64,000 nucleotides of DNA from Mastigamoeba balamuthi (taxonomy: Eukaryota > Evosea > Mastigamoebida > Mastigamoebidae), in NCBI GenBank assembly GCA_902651635.1, contig CACRSC010000052.1:76012-140011 (forward strand). Direction: 5' to 3'. Below, piece after piece: positions 12,341 to 24,100 of this stretch (position 1 is the stretch's first letter; each line of letters starts with the position of its first letter). The notes below the pieces were generated by a model. It was not told where the DNA came from and ran no database searches. It saw only the letters and a list, made by a program, of their open reading frames with translations. Made by a program: the position numbers and the translations under genes.

Positions 12341-15300
12341 ATGCAGAGGCTCCTCGCCCTCCTCGCCCTCGCGGCAGCCCTGGCCTCCACAGGGCTGGCC
12401 AGCATCACGGCCTTCACGGCCAGCGTCACCGTCACCGGCGACCCGCGTCTGCTGGCACGTGTGCTCCCCACCCCCTCCCCCACCAGCCCCACCCAGCACC
12501 TGCGGTGTGGGCACAGTTGGCTGCCCCGGTGCCCTTTTCCCCTCCCTGTCGGTTTGTCCTCGCGTGTCCCTCCGTCTCCGCGTGCCCCGTTAAGGGAAAA
12601 CGGCCTGCATGCCCGCGCCCCCAGCATACCTCCTCACGGTGCCGCTAGTGACGGCGCGCACACCCGCGGCCTGAGAGGCCATCCGCTGAAACGCCGAGGC
12701 CGTTTTCCGGCACATTTCTGCGACACGCTGACTCGGTTCCTGCGGGGGGCCGTGCATGGTCGCCGTCGCTCTCTCCGCAGGGGACGATGCGGGGGACGAT
12801 GTACTACCAGCACGACAGCGAGGGCAGGCGGTCGTTCCGCCGCATCGACTACCAGCTGGGCAGCGGCCGCGTGGTGACGGAGCTGATCGACTACCAGCAG
12901 CACACGCGCTACCTCCGCTGCTCCTCCTGCCAGGCCGAGTCCTACAAGAACGGTACGCCCCTCACAGCCCTCTGTGTGGCTCCTCCTGCCTCCCAGTGCT
13001 GTGCATTGCATTTGGTTTACAGCTCCTTTCCTGCGTTTTTCTTCTGGGTGTGGAGATCAGAATACTCCTGTTCACCCATTTTGCATCAATTGTGTTTTAC
13101 ATAGCGAAACCGTTGCAGAGCTTGAGAGGTTCTTCCACGACCCGAGCACCGACTCGCCCTCGACGGCGTCGGACCAGTGCGCCGACACGACGCGCACGGG
13201 CGGGGCCAACGGCGTCGCCCGGCTGTCGGTCTCTGCCACGGCCATCTGCTCTGCCCAGTACGCCACGGGCAAGACCATCGCCTTCAGCAACTACCAGCCG
13301 GCGTCGTCGCTCGATGGGCAGTTCGACATCAGCGGGTGGCGCTGCCCGGCCAAGAAGTGCAACAGCGTCATGAACCTCGCGCTCATCCTCGACGAGTCGG
13401 GCAGCATCGACCAGGAGATGTGGTCGCAGGTCAAGAGCTTCGCCAAGGGCGTCGTCGACATGTACACGGTGGGCAAGGACGCCGTCTGGATCGGCATCGG
13501 CACGTTCTCGACAGACGGACGGCTCATCGGGAACCTTCAGTACGACTCGCAGGACCTCAAGGCCACTATCAACGGCATCGTCGAGCAGCGGGGGCAGACG
13601 TGCATCGGCTGCGGCATTGCCATGGCCACCTCCATCTTCCAGGCAGGCAGCCGAGCCCCTTCCAGGCTGCATCTCACACTGCTTCTCTCTCTCTCCCACC
13701 ACACCTGTGCACAGCAAGGTGATAAGAACGCCGAGAGGAAGGCCAAGAACCCTAAGAACGTCATGATCCTCATGACAGACGGCGCCAACAACAGCCCGTG
13801 CCCGCTCCGGTTCTCCTGGGAGTCCGTCAAATGCGCTCTTCCTGTGCTCTTTCCCTCCTCCGCTTCCTCCTCCTCGTCGCGCAGAGAGCCACTGGATATC
13901 TGACACTCGATCGTACCCAGCGGTTCTACGAGGCCGAGGTGAAGAAGAACCTCACCGGAGCGGCAAAGACGCTAAAACAGAGAGGCGCCATCTCCATCGG
14001 CCTGGGGGTAGGGAAAGAGGTCGTGGAGGACGAGATAAATACCTTCGCGGACTACTACATAAAGGCCGACTCGTTCGACCAGCTGCCGAAAGTCCTCAAC
14101 AGGCTCCTGACTACGACGTGCCAAGGTCCTGTCCGTCTGCTCCTGCTTCTGTAGTTCACACGTTCACGCCGCAGACTTCCCCGAGAGCCCGTGCGGGGAC
14201 TCGTGCATGGGGTTCTGCGGGTGCGAGGGGGAGTGCGAGTGCCCGAGCGAGTGCCCGGCCAAGGACCGGTGCACGGCGAGCAGGTGCGCGTACGGGCCCA
14301 ACGGCTGCGTGGACACGCCCGTGGCGTGCGACGACGGCAACCTGTGCACCAACGACACGTGCGACCCGCAGTCGGGCTGCAGGTCGGCGCCGTACAACGT
14401 CGAGGCGCTGTGCGCGCACACGGACAGGTGCAAGGTGGCGCACTGCAGCCCGTCGGGCGGGTGCTTCTTCACGGACCTGGCCTGCCCCGACAAGGGCAAG
14501 TGCCTCGAGGCGCGGTGCGTGAACGGCGAGTGCAAGTACACGCCGGTGGACGTGGACGACGGGAACGAGTGCACCGTCGACACGTGCGACAACCGCACGG
14601 GCGTGCAGCACACGCTCAACTGCGAGGACGGCGACCCCTGCACCGACGACAGGTGCGTGGCGAACAAGTGCGACCACAGCGCCCAGCACGTGTGCTCGAG
14701 CACGGACTTCTGCCAGGAGGGCAGCTGCGTGGCCAGGGTGGGCTGCGTGTTCAGGCCCAGGAGCTGCGACGACAGGGACAACTGCACGTACGACACGTGC
14801 GACAGCGCCGGGCGGACGTGCAAGAACCAGAAGGCCGGGGACAACTGCTCCTACTGCGCCATGGCCCCGCCTCCCTGCCCCGAGATCAAGTGCCAGACGG
14901 CCGTGTGCAAGGACAACCTCGCGCTTAAGAGGGGCGTTTGCGACTACATCAAGGACTTCGCTGACCCCCTGCACCACTGCAACGACGGCAACCCCTGCAC
15001 CATCGACACCTGCAACGCGACCACCGGCAGCTGCTCGCACGCCGACATGACCAGCACGGTGTGCCGCAACCAGCAGCAGAACCTGTGCCTCCCCCAGAAG
15101 TGCGACATGGGCACTGGCAGGTTCGTCCTCCGTCGTTGCCCTCGTCTCGCTGACGCTGACGCCGCGCGTCCCCTGCAGCTGCGTGGTGGAGAACGTGACG
15201 TGCACTCCCTCGAGCCCGTGCTTCAAGGCCGAGTGCGACCCGGGCACTGGCAAGTGCTTCGAGACCAGCGTCTGCGACCCTCTGTGCCAGGTCTGCAGCG

Positions 15301-16147
15301 TCGTCAACAACGCCCATGTCTGCTCGGAGAAGTGCCCCAGCCTCAAGTGCTCCACCGGGTCGTGCAACGCCGGCGTCTGCAACTACACCGCCATCAGCTG
15401 CGACGACGTGCGTCTTTCCCATCCTCCCAATGGCCTTTTTCAGTGTGTCAGTGCTTACCTGGGGACCACAGCACGACTTCTGCACGATCGACTCGTGCGA
15501 CCCCAGCAGTGGCTGCACGCACAAGCCCAACCCCTGCGACGACGGGAACCCCTGCACCAGGGACTTCTGCAACTCCACCACCCAGGCCTGCAACAGCACC
15601 GGTCCGAAATCCCCCCAGCCCGCCCTCTGTGCTGACCCGTTTGCAACACAACGCAGCTCTGTGCCATGACGGCAAGTGGTGCACCGACAACGTGTGTGTG
15701 ACCGACCCCAGGGACCCCACCAACGCCACGTGCAGCTTCCCCAAGAAGAGCTGCGACGAGATTGGGCTCGATGGTCCCGAGAGGGAGTGCTTTGCTGCGG
15801 ACTGCAGCGAGAAGTACGCCAAGTGCTTCAAGAGGCTGCTCAACTCGTCTCTGGCGGACGCGTGCGGCTCGTGCGTCAGGACATACGACCCCCAGAAGAG
15901 GCGGGACACGGGCTGCATCGGGGCGCTGGGGTGGAAGGTGGCAACAGCCGCCATCACTGGGGGCGTGATCGCGGGCATTGCCATAGCTGCAGTGGCCGGT
16001 TTCCTGATATTTGCTGGGGCTAGCTCGTACGGGACGTACAAGTTGGTTCAGATGTCCAAGATGGGGTCGAACATGGCAGCGCACAACAATCCCATGTACA
16101 AGCCGTCTGACCAGGAGCTGGTCAACCCAACATATACAGGGTGCTAA
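12341..16147 (+). CDS. Sib-like (similar to integrin beta) adhesion receptor, copy A
   Basis: Exons: 12341-12460, 12781-12952, 13119-13642, 13715-13825, 13885-14125, 14175-15120, 15179-15407, 15472-15601, 15657-16147 (987 residues). A signal peptide is followed by a short conserved domain, then a von Willebrand factor A domain with a MIDAS sequence (LALILDESGSID near residues 185-196; later MILMTDG). About 500 residues of cysteine repeats of the form CDDGNPCTxDxC follow (Dictyostelium CTDC type). The C-terminus has a Gly-rich membrane helix (AAITGGVIAGIAIAAVAGF) and a 41-residue tail with two NPxY motifs, NPMY and NPTY. This is the architecture of Dictyostelium Sib proteins, whose tails bind talin, so a role in substrate adhesion and phagocytosis is likely. 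The protein looks shorter than Dictyostelium Sib proteins. Intron 13643-13714 has a GC donor where copies B and C have GT. Confidence 0.88.
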
Positions 16148-16390
16148 AGCACCAAATGACAGCCAGGCGGCGTCTCTGCCGTGAGCAGCTGTAAGCGGCA
16201 GGCAATGACCACTAAAGAAAAAAGAACACTCTTTCCATTGCATGGAGTAGCGCATTTCACCAGCTGTGGCCACATCAATGACGCTCACCTGGCCAGCACG
16301 CCGCACACGAGACTGGCGAGTTGCAGAAGCCCATGGCAAGCGACAGCTCTGTGCACACTACCAACATGGCACGTGGTAGCGTAATGCTTT

Positions 16391-18060
16391 GCTCAAGGTG
16401 CCCTTCCAAGGGTCATTTGTTGTGTGACCTTTGGTCACACAAGTATTATGTCCATTCATCATCAATTAGTTGCCAGTGACCTTTCGTAATCAAAACAAAA
16501 AAGTCACTTTGGTTGCCTGTGCTCCACTTCGCTCCGCACATGCATCCTAAGTGACTTTCTTTTTTTTTTTCATTCTTATTAATTTTTCTCATTTGTTATA
16601 TTTTGTTTTATTATTAATTATCACTTCTGAAGGTATGACTTCTTTGTTTTCTTTTTGTCTATGATTATTTGCAATACACGATATAGCAGCCTCCTGATTA
16701 CTGTTTTAAGTCTGCTTCATGCTCGAGATATTTTTGTCTAACAGCATCAGCATAGAGAGTAAATATAATACAAATTACCTATGTCATCTTATTCTTCTCA
16801 TTCAATTCAGTTCTACTTTAATGCATTTTCTTTGTCCCTTGAGAACTACTACTTGTCTTGATAATTGTTTTGTCTTCCTTAGCCTTTATTTAGGACTGTG
16901 TGCAACCGGGCAGGCATTGTGTTTATCATATTCTAAGAATAACCTTTAGAGAGACTGCTACTCTTTTCTTACACAACACACTACTGTCTTTGTAGAATGA
17001 TTGATTGTTTGCCTCAGTTACCTTAACCTTCAGGATTACCCAGGCATTTCCAATTACATTGTGATCAGGCTGCATTCTGATCATGGCAGAGAGATGGTGT
17101 TGTTTTCAGCTTTTCATGAATTGCACAACTGACTGGGATTTTTTGCAGTAATTATCCTCATTCAGAAGCCACTCCATCTGATTGTTCCCATAACTGTTGA
17201 AACGGGAGAAGGTATTTCGACTAATGTAGGAATTTTATTTCAGTGGGAAACATGGTTGGATTGATGTCACACCATGAGCTTGCCATTCTGCTTGACGAGC
17301 ACTCCAGTGTCATAAAGGATGCCAAAGAGCACACCACCGTGCATGTAAGTGCTGGGGCAGAGGAGCATTTTTGCCCAGCCTTGTTGACATTTTTTCTTGA
17401 TTTGAAAGACTGGGTTTTCATGACATCTTGCTCTGCAAGATGAAGGCTGCGCTTTGCAGGCACGTACTGTACTTCCTCTGTACTTGAGCATGGCCAGACA
17501 TGTGTCTCTCTGATCTCTTAGTCTTTCTGATCCCATACTTCACAGTTGACTCAACGGGTATGTGCTATCACCAATCGCCACTCTGGAGTTTGCCTGTGAC
17601 TGGATCATGCAGCAGCAGCATGACAACAAGCTCTCCGATTCTGTGTGTGTGGTGGCAGATGCTTTGGAAAATTAAGACTATGCAGAGGTGCTTTCCTGCT
17701 ATCTGTTTATCATGTCCTCATGACAAACAAATCACATGCAGCTCATCAGGAAAGAAGCTTGGGCCACAGAAGAGTCGATATGTTCAATGGGGACAAGTAA
17801 TTCAGACGCTTACTATGAGGTGCAAGAACGTCAGAAGAATCTGCAGGGGCACGGGCAGGAACAGGGGCAGGGGACTACTGCCTGTTCCTTCTTTCCCTTG
17901 ATACGCTTTCTTTGCTGTAGTTGGCATGAGCAAGGTCAATATTCACATATTGGCTTTCTTTGCAATTGAAGTGTTCATGAAATCAGATGGGCTAGTTAGA
18001 TTTGTGCTGTATCACGAGGAAGCAGATAGCTGGACCTTCATTATTAACTAATTTTGTGCA
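16391..18060. other. AT-rich island with exon-like fragments of an unidentified gene
   Basis: Composition drops sharply from the GC-rich surroundings, with runs such as TTTTTTTTTT near 16560 and long A/T stretches to 16900. Downstream on the plus strand, several pieces read like protein: 17244-17344 (see next entry), about 17560-17660 (IATLEFACDWIMQQQHDNK), about 17735-17845 (RKEAWATEESICSMGTSNS) and about 17938-18050 (KVNIHILAFFAIEVFMKSD). They lie in different frames and some end in early stops. They may be exons of a gene with foreign base composition, or a decayed gene or mobile element. No family was recognised. The 240 bases before it (16148-16390) are the 3' flank of Sib-like copy A and hold nothing else visible. 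Confidence 0.4.
17244..17344 (+). other. Candidate internal exon in the AT-rich island
   Basis: A 101-base segment is flanked by a textbook acceptor (TTTATTTCAG) and a textbook donor (GTAAGT), unlike the GTGCG/GTCCG donors of neighbouring genes. In one frame it reads GNMVGLMSHHELAILLDEHS followed by SVIKDAKEHTTVH. The function is unknown. It supports the idea that the island holds, or once held, a spliced gene of different origin. Confidence 0.35.
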
Positions 18061-18233
18061 ATGAGCTGATGCAGGGTGTTTTCTTATCCAGGTCTCCCTG
18101 AATTACCCGGGCATTCAGAAGGAACAGGCAACGAGTACAGTGCACAAAGGAGCACAGAGCGAGTGCTGCTGCTGTATTTACTTGTATGTGACAACGTTGG
18201 TGTGCGTGCCAGGGGGGCAGCATCACGGGACGC

Positions 18234-19864
18234 TCAGAGGTAGCGGTTGAGCGTGAGCTCGAACAGCTCCTGCTTGGCCGACGTGGCCTTGGCGTCCTTG
18301 TGCTCCAGCGCGTACTGCGTTGTGCGATGCAGCGCGTGAGACTCGCAGTGCAGAGCGATGGGGGGAGGAAGAGAGGGAGCGCATACCTTCTCGAGCTCCT
18401 CGAACGAGGTCTGGCCGTCCTTGATCTTCTTGCCGATGCCACTGCGCGAGCGGGGGGCCAGGGAGGTCAGGGAGAGGAGCAGGGGGCAGGGAGAAAGAGA
18501 GGCAGGCGGACGAGTTGTAGGAGGCGTAGCGCTCGTCGATGAGGGACTGGAGGGCCTTGTCGGCCTGGAGCTGGGCGGCGATGCGGAGGGCGTGGGCCCA
18601 CTGGTCCATGGCGGAGATGTGGGCGATGAAGAGGTCGTCGAGGGCGGTGGACTCCCTGCGGACCTTGCAGTCGAAGTTGAGGCCGCCGGGGGCGAGGCCG
18701 CCCTGGCGGAGGACGCAGAGCATGACCTGGACGGCCTTGCGGAGCTCGGGGATGAACTGGTCGGTGTCCCAGCCGAGGAGGGGGTCGCCGGTGTTGGCGT
18801 CGATGCTGCCGAGCTTGCCGGCGAGGTGGGCGACGATGATGTCGTGCTCGTAGTCGTGGCCGGCGAGGGTGGTGTGGTTGGGCTCGATGTTGAGGGCAAA
18901 GTCGTCGAGGAGGCCGTGGGCGCGGAGGAAGCCGAGGACCGTGTCGGCGTCGTAGTCGTACTGGTGCTTGGTGGGCTCGCGGGGCTTGGGCTCGATGAGC
19001 AGCTGGCCCCCGAAGCCGATCTTCCGCTTGTGCTCGGCGGCCATGCGCAGGAACGTCGCCAGGTTGCGCTTCTCCAGCGCCATGTCCGTGTTGAGCGTCG
19101 ACTGGTAGCCCTCGCGCCCGCCCCAGAACACGTACCCCGCGCCCCCGAGCCGCTTGGTCACCTCCATCGCCTTCTTCACCTGCGCCGCCCCGTGCGCGAA
19201 CACCTCGGCGCTGGGGCTCGTCGCCGCCCCGTTCATGTACCGCGGGTGCCCGAACAGGTTCGCCGTCCCCCACAGCAGCTTGATCCCCGTCGCCCGCTGC
19301 TGCTCCTCCGCCTCGGCCGCCACCTCGTCCAGCGCCGCGTTGGTCTCGGCCAGCGTCGCCCCCTCGGGCGCGATGTCCCGGTCGTGGAACGCCCAGTACT
19401 CCACCCCCAGCCGCCGCATAAACTCAAACGCCACCCGCAGCCTCCGCTTCGCGTTCTCCACCGTCGCGCTCCCGTCGTCCCACTCCCGCACCATCGTCGG
19501 CGCCCCGAACTGCCCGTCGTCGTTCGTTGTTGTTGTTGCTGTCAGTCCGTTGCCCCTCGTTGCCCCTCGTTGCCCTCTGGCGCTCGTTGTGCCCGTCGCA
19601 CAGAGGGGCAGCAGCCCGCAGGGCAGCCCAGGAGGGCAGCCCCCCACCCCTCCCCCAGTGTCGCAGGCAGGAGGGGAGACGCACGGGGTCGGCGCCCGAG
19701 GCGCGGAAGGTGTGCCAGTAGACGACGGAGAAGCGGAGCCACTCGCGCATGGGGCGGCCCAGGACGACCTCGTCGGGGTTGTAGAAGCGGAACGAGAGCG
19801 GGTCGCGCGACTGCGGGCCCTTGTACTCGATGTGCTGCGGTATGCCCTTGAAGTACTCGGCCAT
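18234..19864 (-). CDS. xylA: Xylose isomerase
   Basis: Exons (minus): 19864-19685, 19509-18512, 18441-18387, 18314-18234. The spliced product is 437 residues, the usual length of group II xylose isomerases. It interconverts D-xylose and D-xylulose using two divalent metals. Visible family motifs: FHDRDIAPEG, WGTANLFGHPRYMNGAAT, VFWGGREGY, IEPKPREPTKHQYDYD, LNIEPNHTTLAGH, DANTGDPLLGWDTDQF and RRESTALDDLFIAHI. All metal-ligand and catalytic segments of the family look intact. The NIEPNHTT form resembles plant-type enzymes more than common bacterial ones. Three introns, all joining conserved sequence cleanly (ADP|FGAPT, YNS|GIGKKI, EK|YAL), show that it is a resident spliced gene. No signal peptide, so probably cytosolic. 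Confidence 0.95.
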
Positions 19865-21188
19865 GGTGGTGGCTGGTGCTGACTGCTTTGCTGCTGGCTG
19901 GCTCTGTCGGGTGTTGGGTTGAATAACAAAATACGGTGGCACCGACGAGTTTATAAACCGTTGCAGCGGCCGAGATATTTTTCGATGCGGGAGTGAAAAG
20001 CTGATAGATATTCCCCGATGCAGCCTTCGTCGACGAGGTACGGGCCCGATTCGGCCACGAGTGCAGCGATACGCGCAGGGCCAGACGTACACTTTTCGCA
20101 GAGGGCGGGGCAGACAGGCCCTGGTGATGTGTGCACCTGAAATGGTCCGTGGCGACTGTGCTGCTCGCCCCTCCCTTCCCTGGGGGTGAGCATCTCGCTG
20201 GGAGTCCTGATCGCGACTCCCACAGGCCATGACGCCGACCTGGGAGTGTCCGGCGAGCCTTGGGTGCCCTGTTCTGTGGTGTGCCAGCTGAGCTGTGCTC
20301 CCAGGTCTCAGTGCAGTTCTTTTTACCCATGAGGGCCCCGCACACTAGCAGGCTACAACGACCTGCTGCTGGAGAATGGGGATTCACCGCGCGTTGTTTT
20401 TCCGACTTGCGCGGGCGTGGCCGCGGGGGTGCCTGCCACTCACAGGCTCCTTGCTCAGCCCTCACGGTTGATTGTCTGCAGATATCCGCCAAGCAGGAGC
20501 AGCTCTTCCTCGCTGGCAATGCGGCCAGGGCAAGAGGGCGCTGGCCTCTCCCCCTCCCGGCGTTGGGCCACCCTGCAGGGAGCCAGGGCATGCAGTGGGC
20601 GGGCTGGTTGCCGCACTGGGAGGGATGGCAATTTTCTCCCATCGTGGCAAAAAGCGAAAGAAAAAGAAAAAGGGGCCAATGGGTGTCGATCCCATCACCA
20701 CCGAACTTCAATGCTGTAGTCTCACGAAGACTCCCGTGTCCCCTTGGCTTGGGAGGTGTTGAGGCTCCCAAGTAACGTACGAGGAACAGGGAGAAGGCGG
20801 CCCTCCTATCATGGAGGACCTGGATCTGTGGTGCCAGGCCGCTGGTGACCCCGATCGAGACTATAAATTGATCCCTCCGATTCTCAGCGGATCCGCAGCC
20901 CCCGGGCCACGCTTATGGGTCGGTTTTCCACGACTCTCACAGGCGAGGGTGGCCTGCGAGCCACAGCCCTAGCATCGCTCCCCCGGCCGTTCGGAGCGCT
21001 CAGAGCCCTGCAGCTCGCACAGGAAAATGGACGTCCCGGGCCAAATTGACTCCACCGCAGATATTATCCGAGGAGATATCCAGGCACTATCGATCTTCGA
21101 GATATTTCCTTTGCGAAAACGAACGGCCAACGGCCACCCATACGGCAGACCCGCAGAGCGCACACGCGAGGGGGCCGCAGGGGAGCGA
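19865..21188. other. Divergent intergenic region
   Basis: Lies between the divergent xylose isomerase and ROCO genes. It contains TATA-like sequences (19949-19956 for the minus gene; CTATAAAT at 20861-20868 in plus orientation). A hairpin-rich stretch near 20675-20750 resembles parts of a tRNA but does not fold as one. No other gene was seen. Confidence 0.5.
19949..19956 (-). promoter_or_regulatory. TATA-like box upstream of xylose isomerase
   Basis: The palindrome TTTATAAA lies 85 bases upstream of the xylose isomerase ATG, inside otherwise GC-rich flank. Position and sequence fit a TATA element; this is inference. Confidence 0.4.
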
Positions 21189-24100
21189 ATGGCGCGGGCG
21201 GACTGGGTCTCGGAGGACGCGTGGCACGCGTTCACTGCGCACGCGCGGGCGTCGGGGGCGCTGGTGGAGACGATGGGCGAGGGGCTGGCGCGGGAGCTGG
21301 CAAGTTCGCCGGCGCTGGGACTCGATCCGGGGCTCCAGTCCTATGTCGTTGACAGGGCCAAGGCCCTCAGGGGCGCCCGCCACGCGCCGCTCCCCGAGGA
21401 GGTGCCAGGCGGCCACGTCAACCTCGTCGTCGTCGGCCACGCGGGCGCCGGCAAGACCTCGGTCCTCCGCAGGGTTGCGTCACGGCACGTCACGCCCCGC
21501 CGACTCGCGAATCGGGAAGATTCAACGACACAGCGGAGATTCCGAGATTCCGCTGACGGAAAGATACGCGGATCTTCGCCCCCCTACATCAGGGCCTGCA
21601 CGAGGAAGACGAGCCTGTTCTCGCTGAGGAAGAGCGGCGACACCGGGAGCGACGCACAGGCGTCGGGGACCGTGCCGACGCGCATATCGCTGTGCAAGGA
21701 CGTCACCACCCCGGTGGTCGACATGCCCGGCCAGATGGAGTCCGCAAATCTCCTTTCGAATCCCGATTCCCGATTCCCGAAATATCCTCGCATATCGTCC
21801 CAGTTCCCGTTGAAAAAATCAACAACACAAAACAAATCAACTGAGCAGCTGTGCCGCCCTGTCCGCAGGAACGCGCGCAGCGTCGAGCTGTTCTTCGCGG
21901 CCGAGCGGGCGATCTACCTGCTGGTGGTGGACGGGGCGGCGGGGGCTGCCGAGGCGGAGGCGCAGCTGCGGCACTGGCTGCACGTGCTCTGGTCGCAGGC
22001 CCGCGGACCCCCGGGGCCCACGTGCAGGCTCGTCGTGGCCTGCTCCAAGAGCGACGCGCTGCTGCAGGCCCTCGGCGAGGGCGCGCCCCGCATGCGCGAG
22101 GAGCAGCTGCGCGCCGCGCTGGGCCGCTGGGCGGTCCCCAAGTGGCTCGACGCGCAGGTGCTCTGCGTCACCGCCTCGGACCCCCGCGGCTGCGACAACC
22201 TCCTCGCCACCCTCCGCAGGTCCCCCTCCCCTGTGTTCCACCCCCCGTTCGCCCCAGCCCGTGCACTCGAGAACCGCTGGAAGACGCGTCGTGGGTCGCT
22301 GAGACGCGGTGGGGGGGCACAGGCACGCCAAGGACGTGGGGGCCGCGAAGATACCGCGGCTGTTCGCGGCGGCGTCGCGGGCGGTGGAGGCGGCGGCCAA
22401 GGCGGGCTCGTCGGGCCCGTTCTCCTCGACGTCGCAGTTCAAGATGTGCCTGCCGCCCGAGCTCGTCGTCGAGGCCGGTGCGCCGCTGCCCTCCGCCCCC
22501 TCTGGGCCCGCTGCCCCGGGCGCTCGGTGGCTGAGGGCTGCGCTGGCGGGCCAGACGGCGCGGGGCTGTGGGAGGCGCTGCTCGAGTACCTGCACGACAC
22601 GGGGCAGGTGGTCGCGGACAGCGCGCGCGACGTCGTCTGCCTCGACCCGCAGCTGCTCTCGCGCATCCTCTGCGCGTTCCAGGGCGACTGGTGCCCGTCG
22701 CTCACGGCCTCCACGTCCCCCGTGATGCCCTCGCTGCTGCCCCCCTCGGCCCAGCAGCCGCGTGACCCGCAGCAGCTCGACTCTGCGCCCGCCGCCGCCG
22801 CCGCGCACGCGCACGCGCACGCGCACAGGAAGTCGACGGGCAGCAACTCGGGCGGCGCGGGCGGGTCGCTGCCGCCGGCGTACCGCAGGGACGCCATGAG
22901 CGAGGCCGACGCCCTGCGGCGCCTGCGCGCGGTCGCGGGCATCTCGTCGAGCCACGCGGACCTCAACCAGGCCCTCACGGCCCTCGTCCGCCTACAGGTC
23001 TGCGTCGTCGGCGCCTTCCCCGCAGGCCCCGCGCTCTCCCCGGCCTCGGCCGCCACCGCCTCCGCAGCGCCCGCTGGGGCCCCGGGGGCGACGGCGACGG
23101 CGACGGCGGCGGCGGTGGCGGTGGCGGCGCCGGTGCCGCTGCCGAGGGCGGCGCAGTCGCTGCAGTGCTACTTCTTCCCGTCGCTGCGGGACGCGGCGCC
23201 CGCGCTGCCGCCGCTGCTGCCGGCGTCGCAGTGGGACGCGGCGCAGTGCAGGTTCGTCGCCGCCGTCGTCGTGCCGCGCGTGCGGACGCCGCTCTCGCTG
23301 TTCTCGCACTTGGCTGCGCTGCCGCGCGTCGCCCGCGCGCTGCCGCGGCCCTTCCGCGACGCGCTCCTGCTCGCCGACGCCGCCAGCGGCACCGCGCTCG
23401 TGGCGTCGCTGCGCCCGTCGTCGTCGCTGCGCCTCGTGGCCGGCGCGCGCTCGTCGGTGCCCGCGGGGTCGCTGCACCAGCTCGTCGTCGAGGCCTGCGG
23501 CCGCGACCCCTCGCGCTGGCCCGAGATCCTCAGCGAGGCCGTCGCCGCCGCAGAGGAGGTCCAGCCGCTCTGCCCGCTCTGCGTGCAGTCGCGCGCGCTC
23601 TGCGGCCTCGCGGACCCGCCCGCCGGCAGCCCCGCCTCCGAGCGCGTCTGCGCCGTCGGCCACCGCTTCCCCGACGAGTACCTCCGCCGCGGGGCCCCCG
23701 CAGACCCCGCGCTCGCGCACAGCAGCGCTCTGTGGTCGCCCGCGCCGCTCGCCGCGTTCCTGGCGGCCGCGCAGCCGCTGCGGCCGCTGAGCCCCACGCA
23801 GCGCTCGCGCGTGTTCGTCCTCGCCGACAACGCGCGCGACCCCGTCGAGTTTGCCGAGTACGCCCGCGCCCGCGCGCTGTTCTACGACGCGCTGGCCGCC
23901 GAGGACCGCGGCGCCGGCGGCTGCGGGCTCGAGCTCGTGCGCGTGGCCGTGTGCCGCAACCTGGCGCTCGAGGAGGCCTTCTGGCGCCTGGGCTGCGCGT
24001 GGGCCGAGCGCCTCGCCTCGGGCGCCGTCGCCCCGGCCGTCGCGCACAGCCCCGACCGCCGCCCCTGGCGCGAGTGGGTCCTCTCGCGCCTCGCTGCGCT

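Noticed and set aside
17500-17901. 134-codon plus-strand ORF in the AT-rich island
   Set aside because: Its sequence is less protein-like than pieces in the other two frames, and it shows no similarity I can recognise; treated as part of the island.
20675-20750. tRNA-like hairpins (ATGGG/CCCAT arm with ATCGACA loop, GGGG/CCCC ends)
   Set aside because: The acceptor stem has a mismatch, no proper D-arm with GG and no 5-bp anticodon stem with a 7-base loop could be formed on either strand.
21027-21188. 54-residue N-terminal extension of the ROCO protein from an upstream ATG, including a DVPGQ that echoes the DMPGQ of switch II
   Set aside because: Composition looks non-coding, a TATA-like sequence lies nearby, and the echo is short enough to be chance; kept only as an alternative start.
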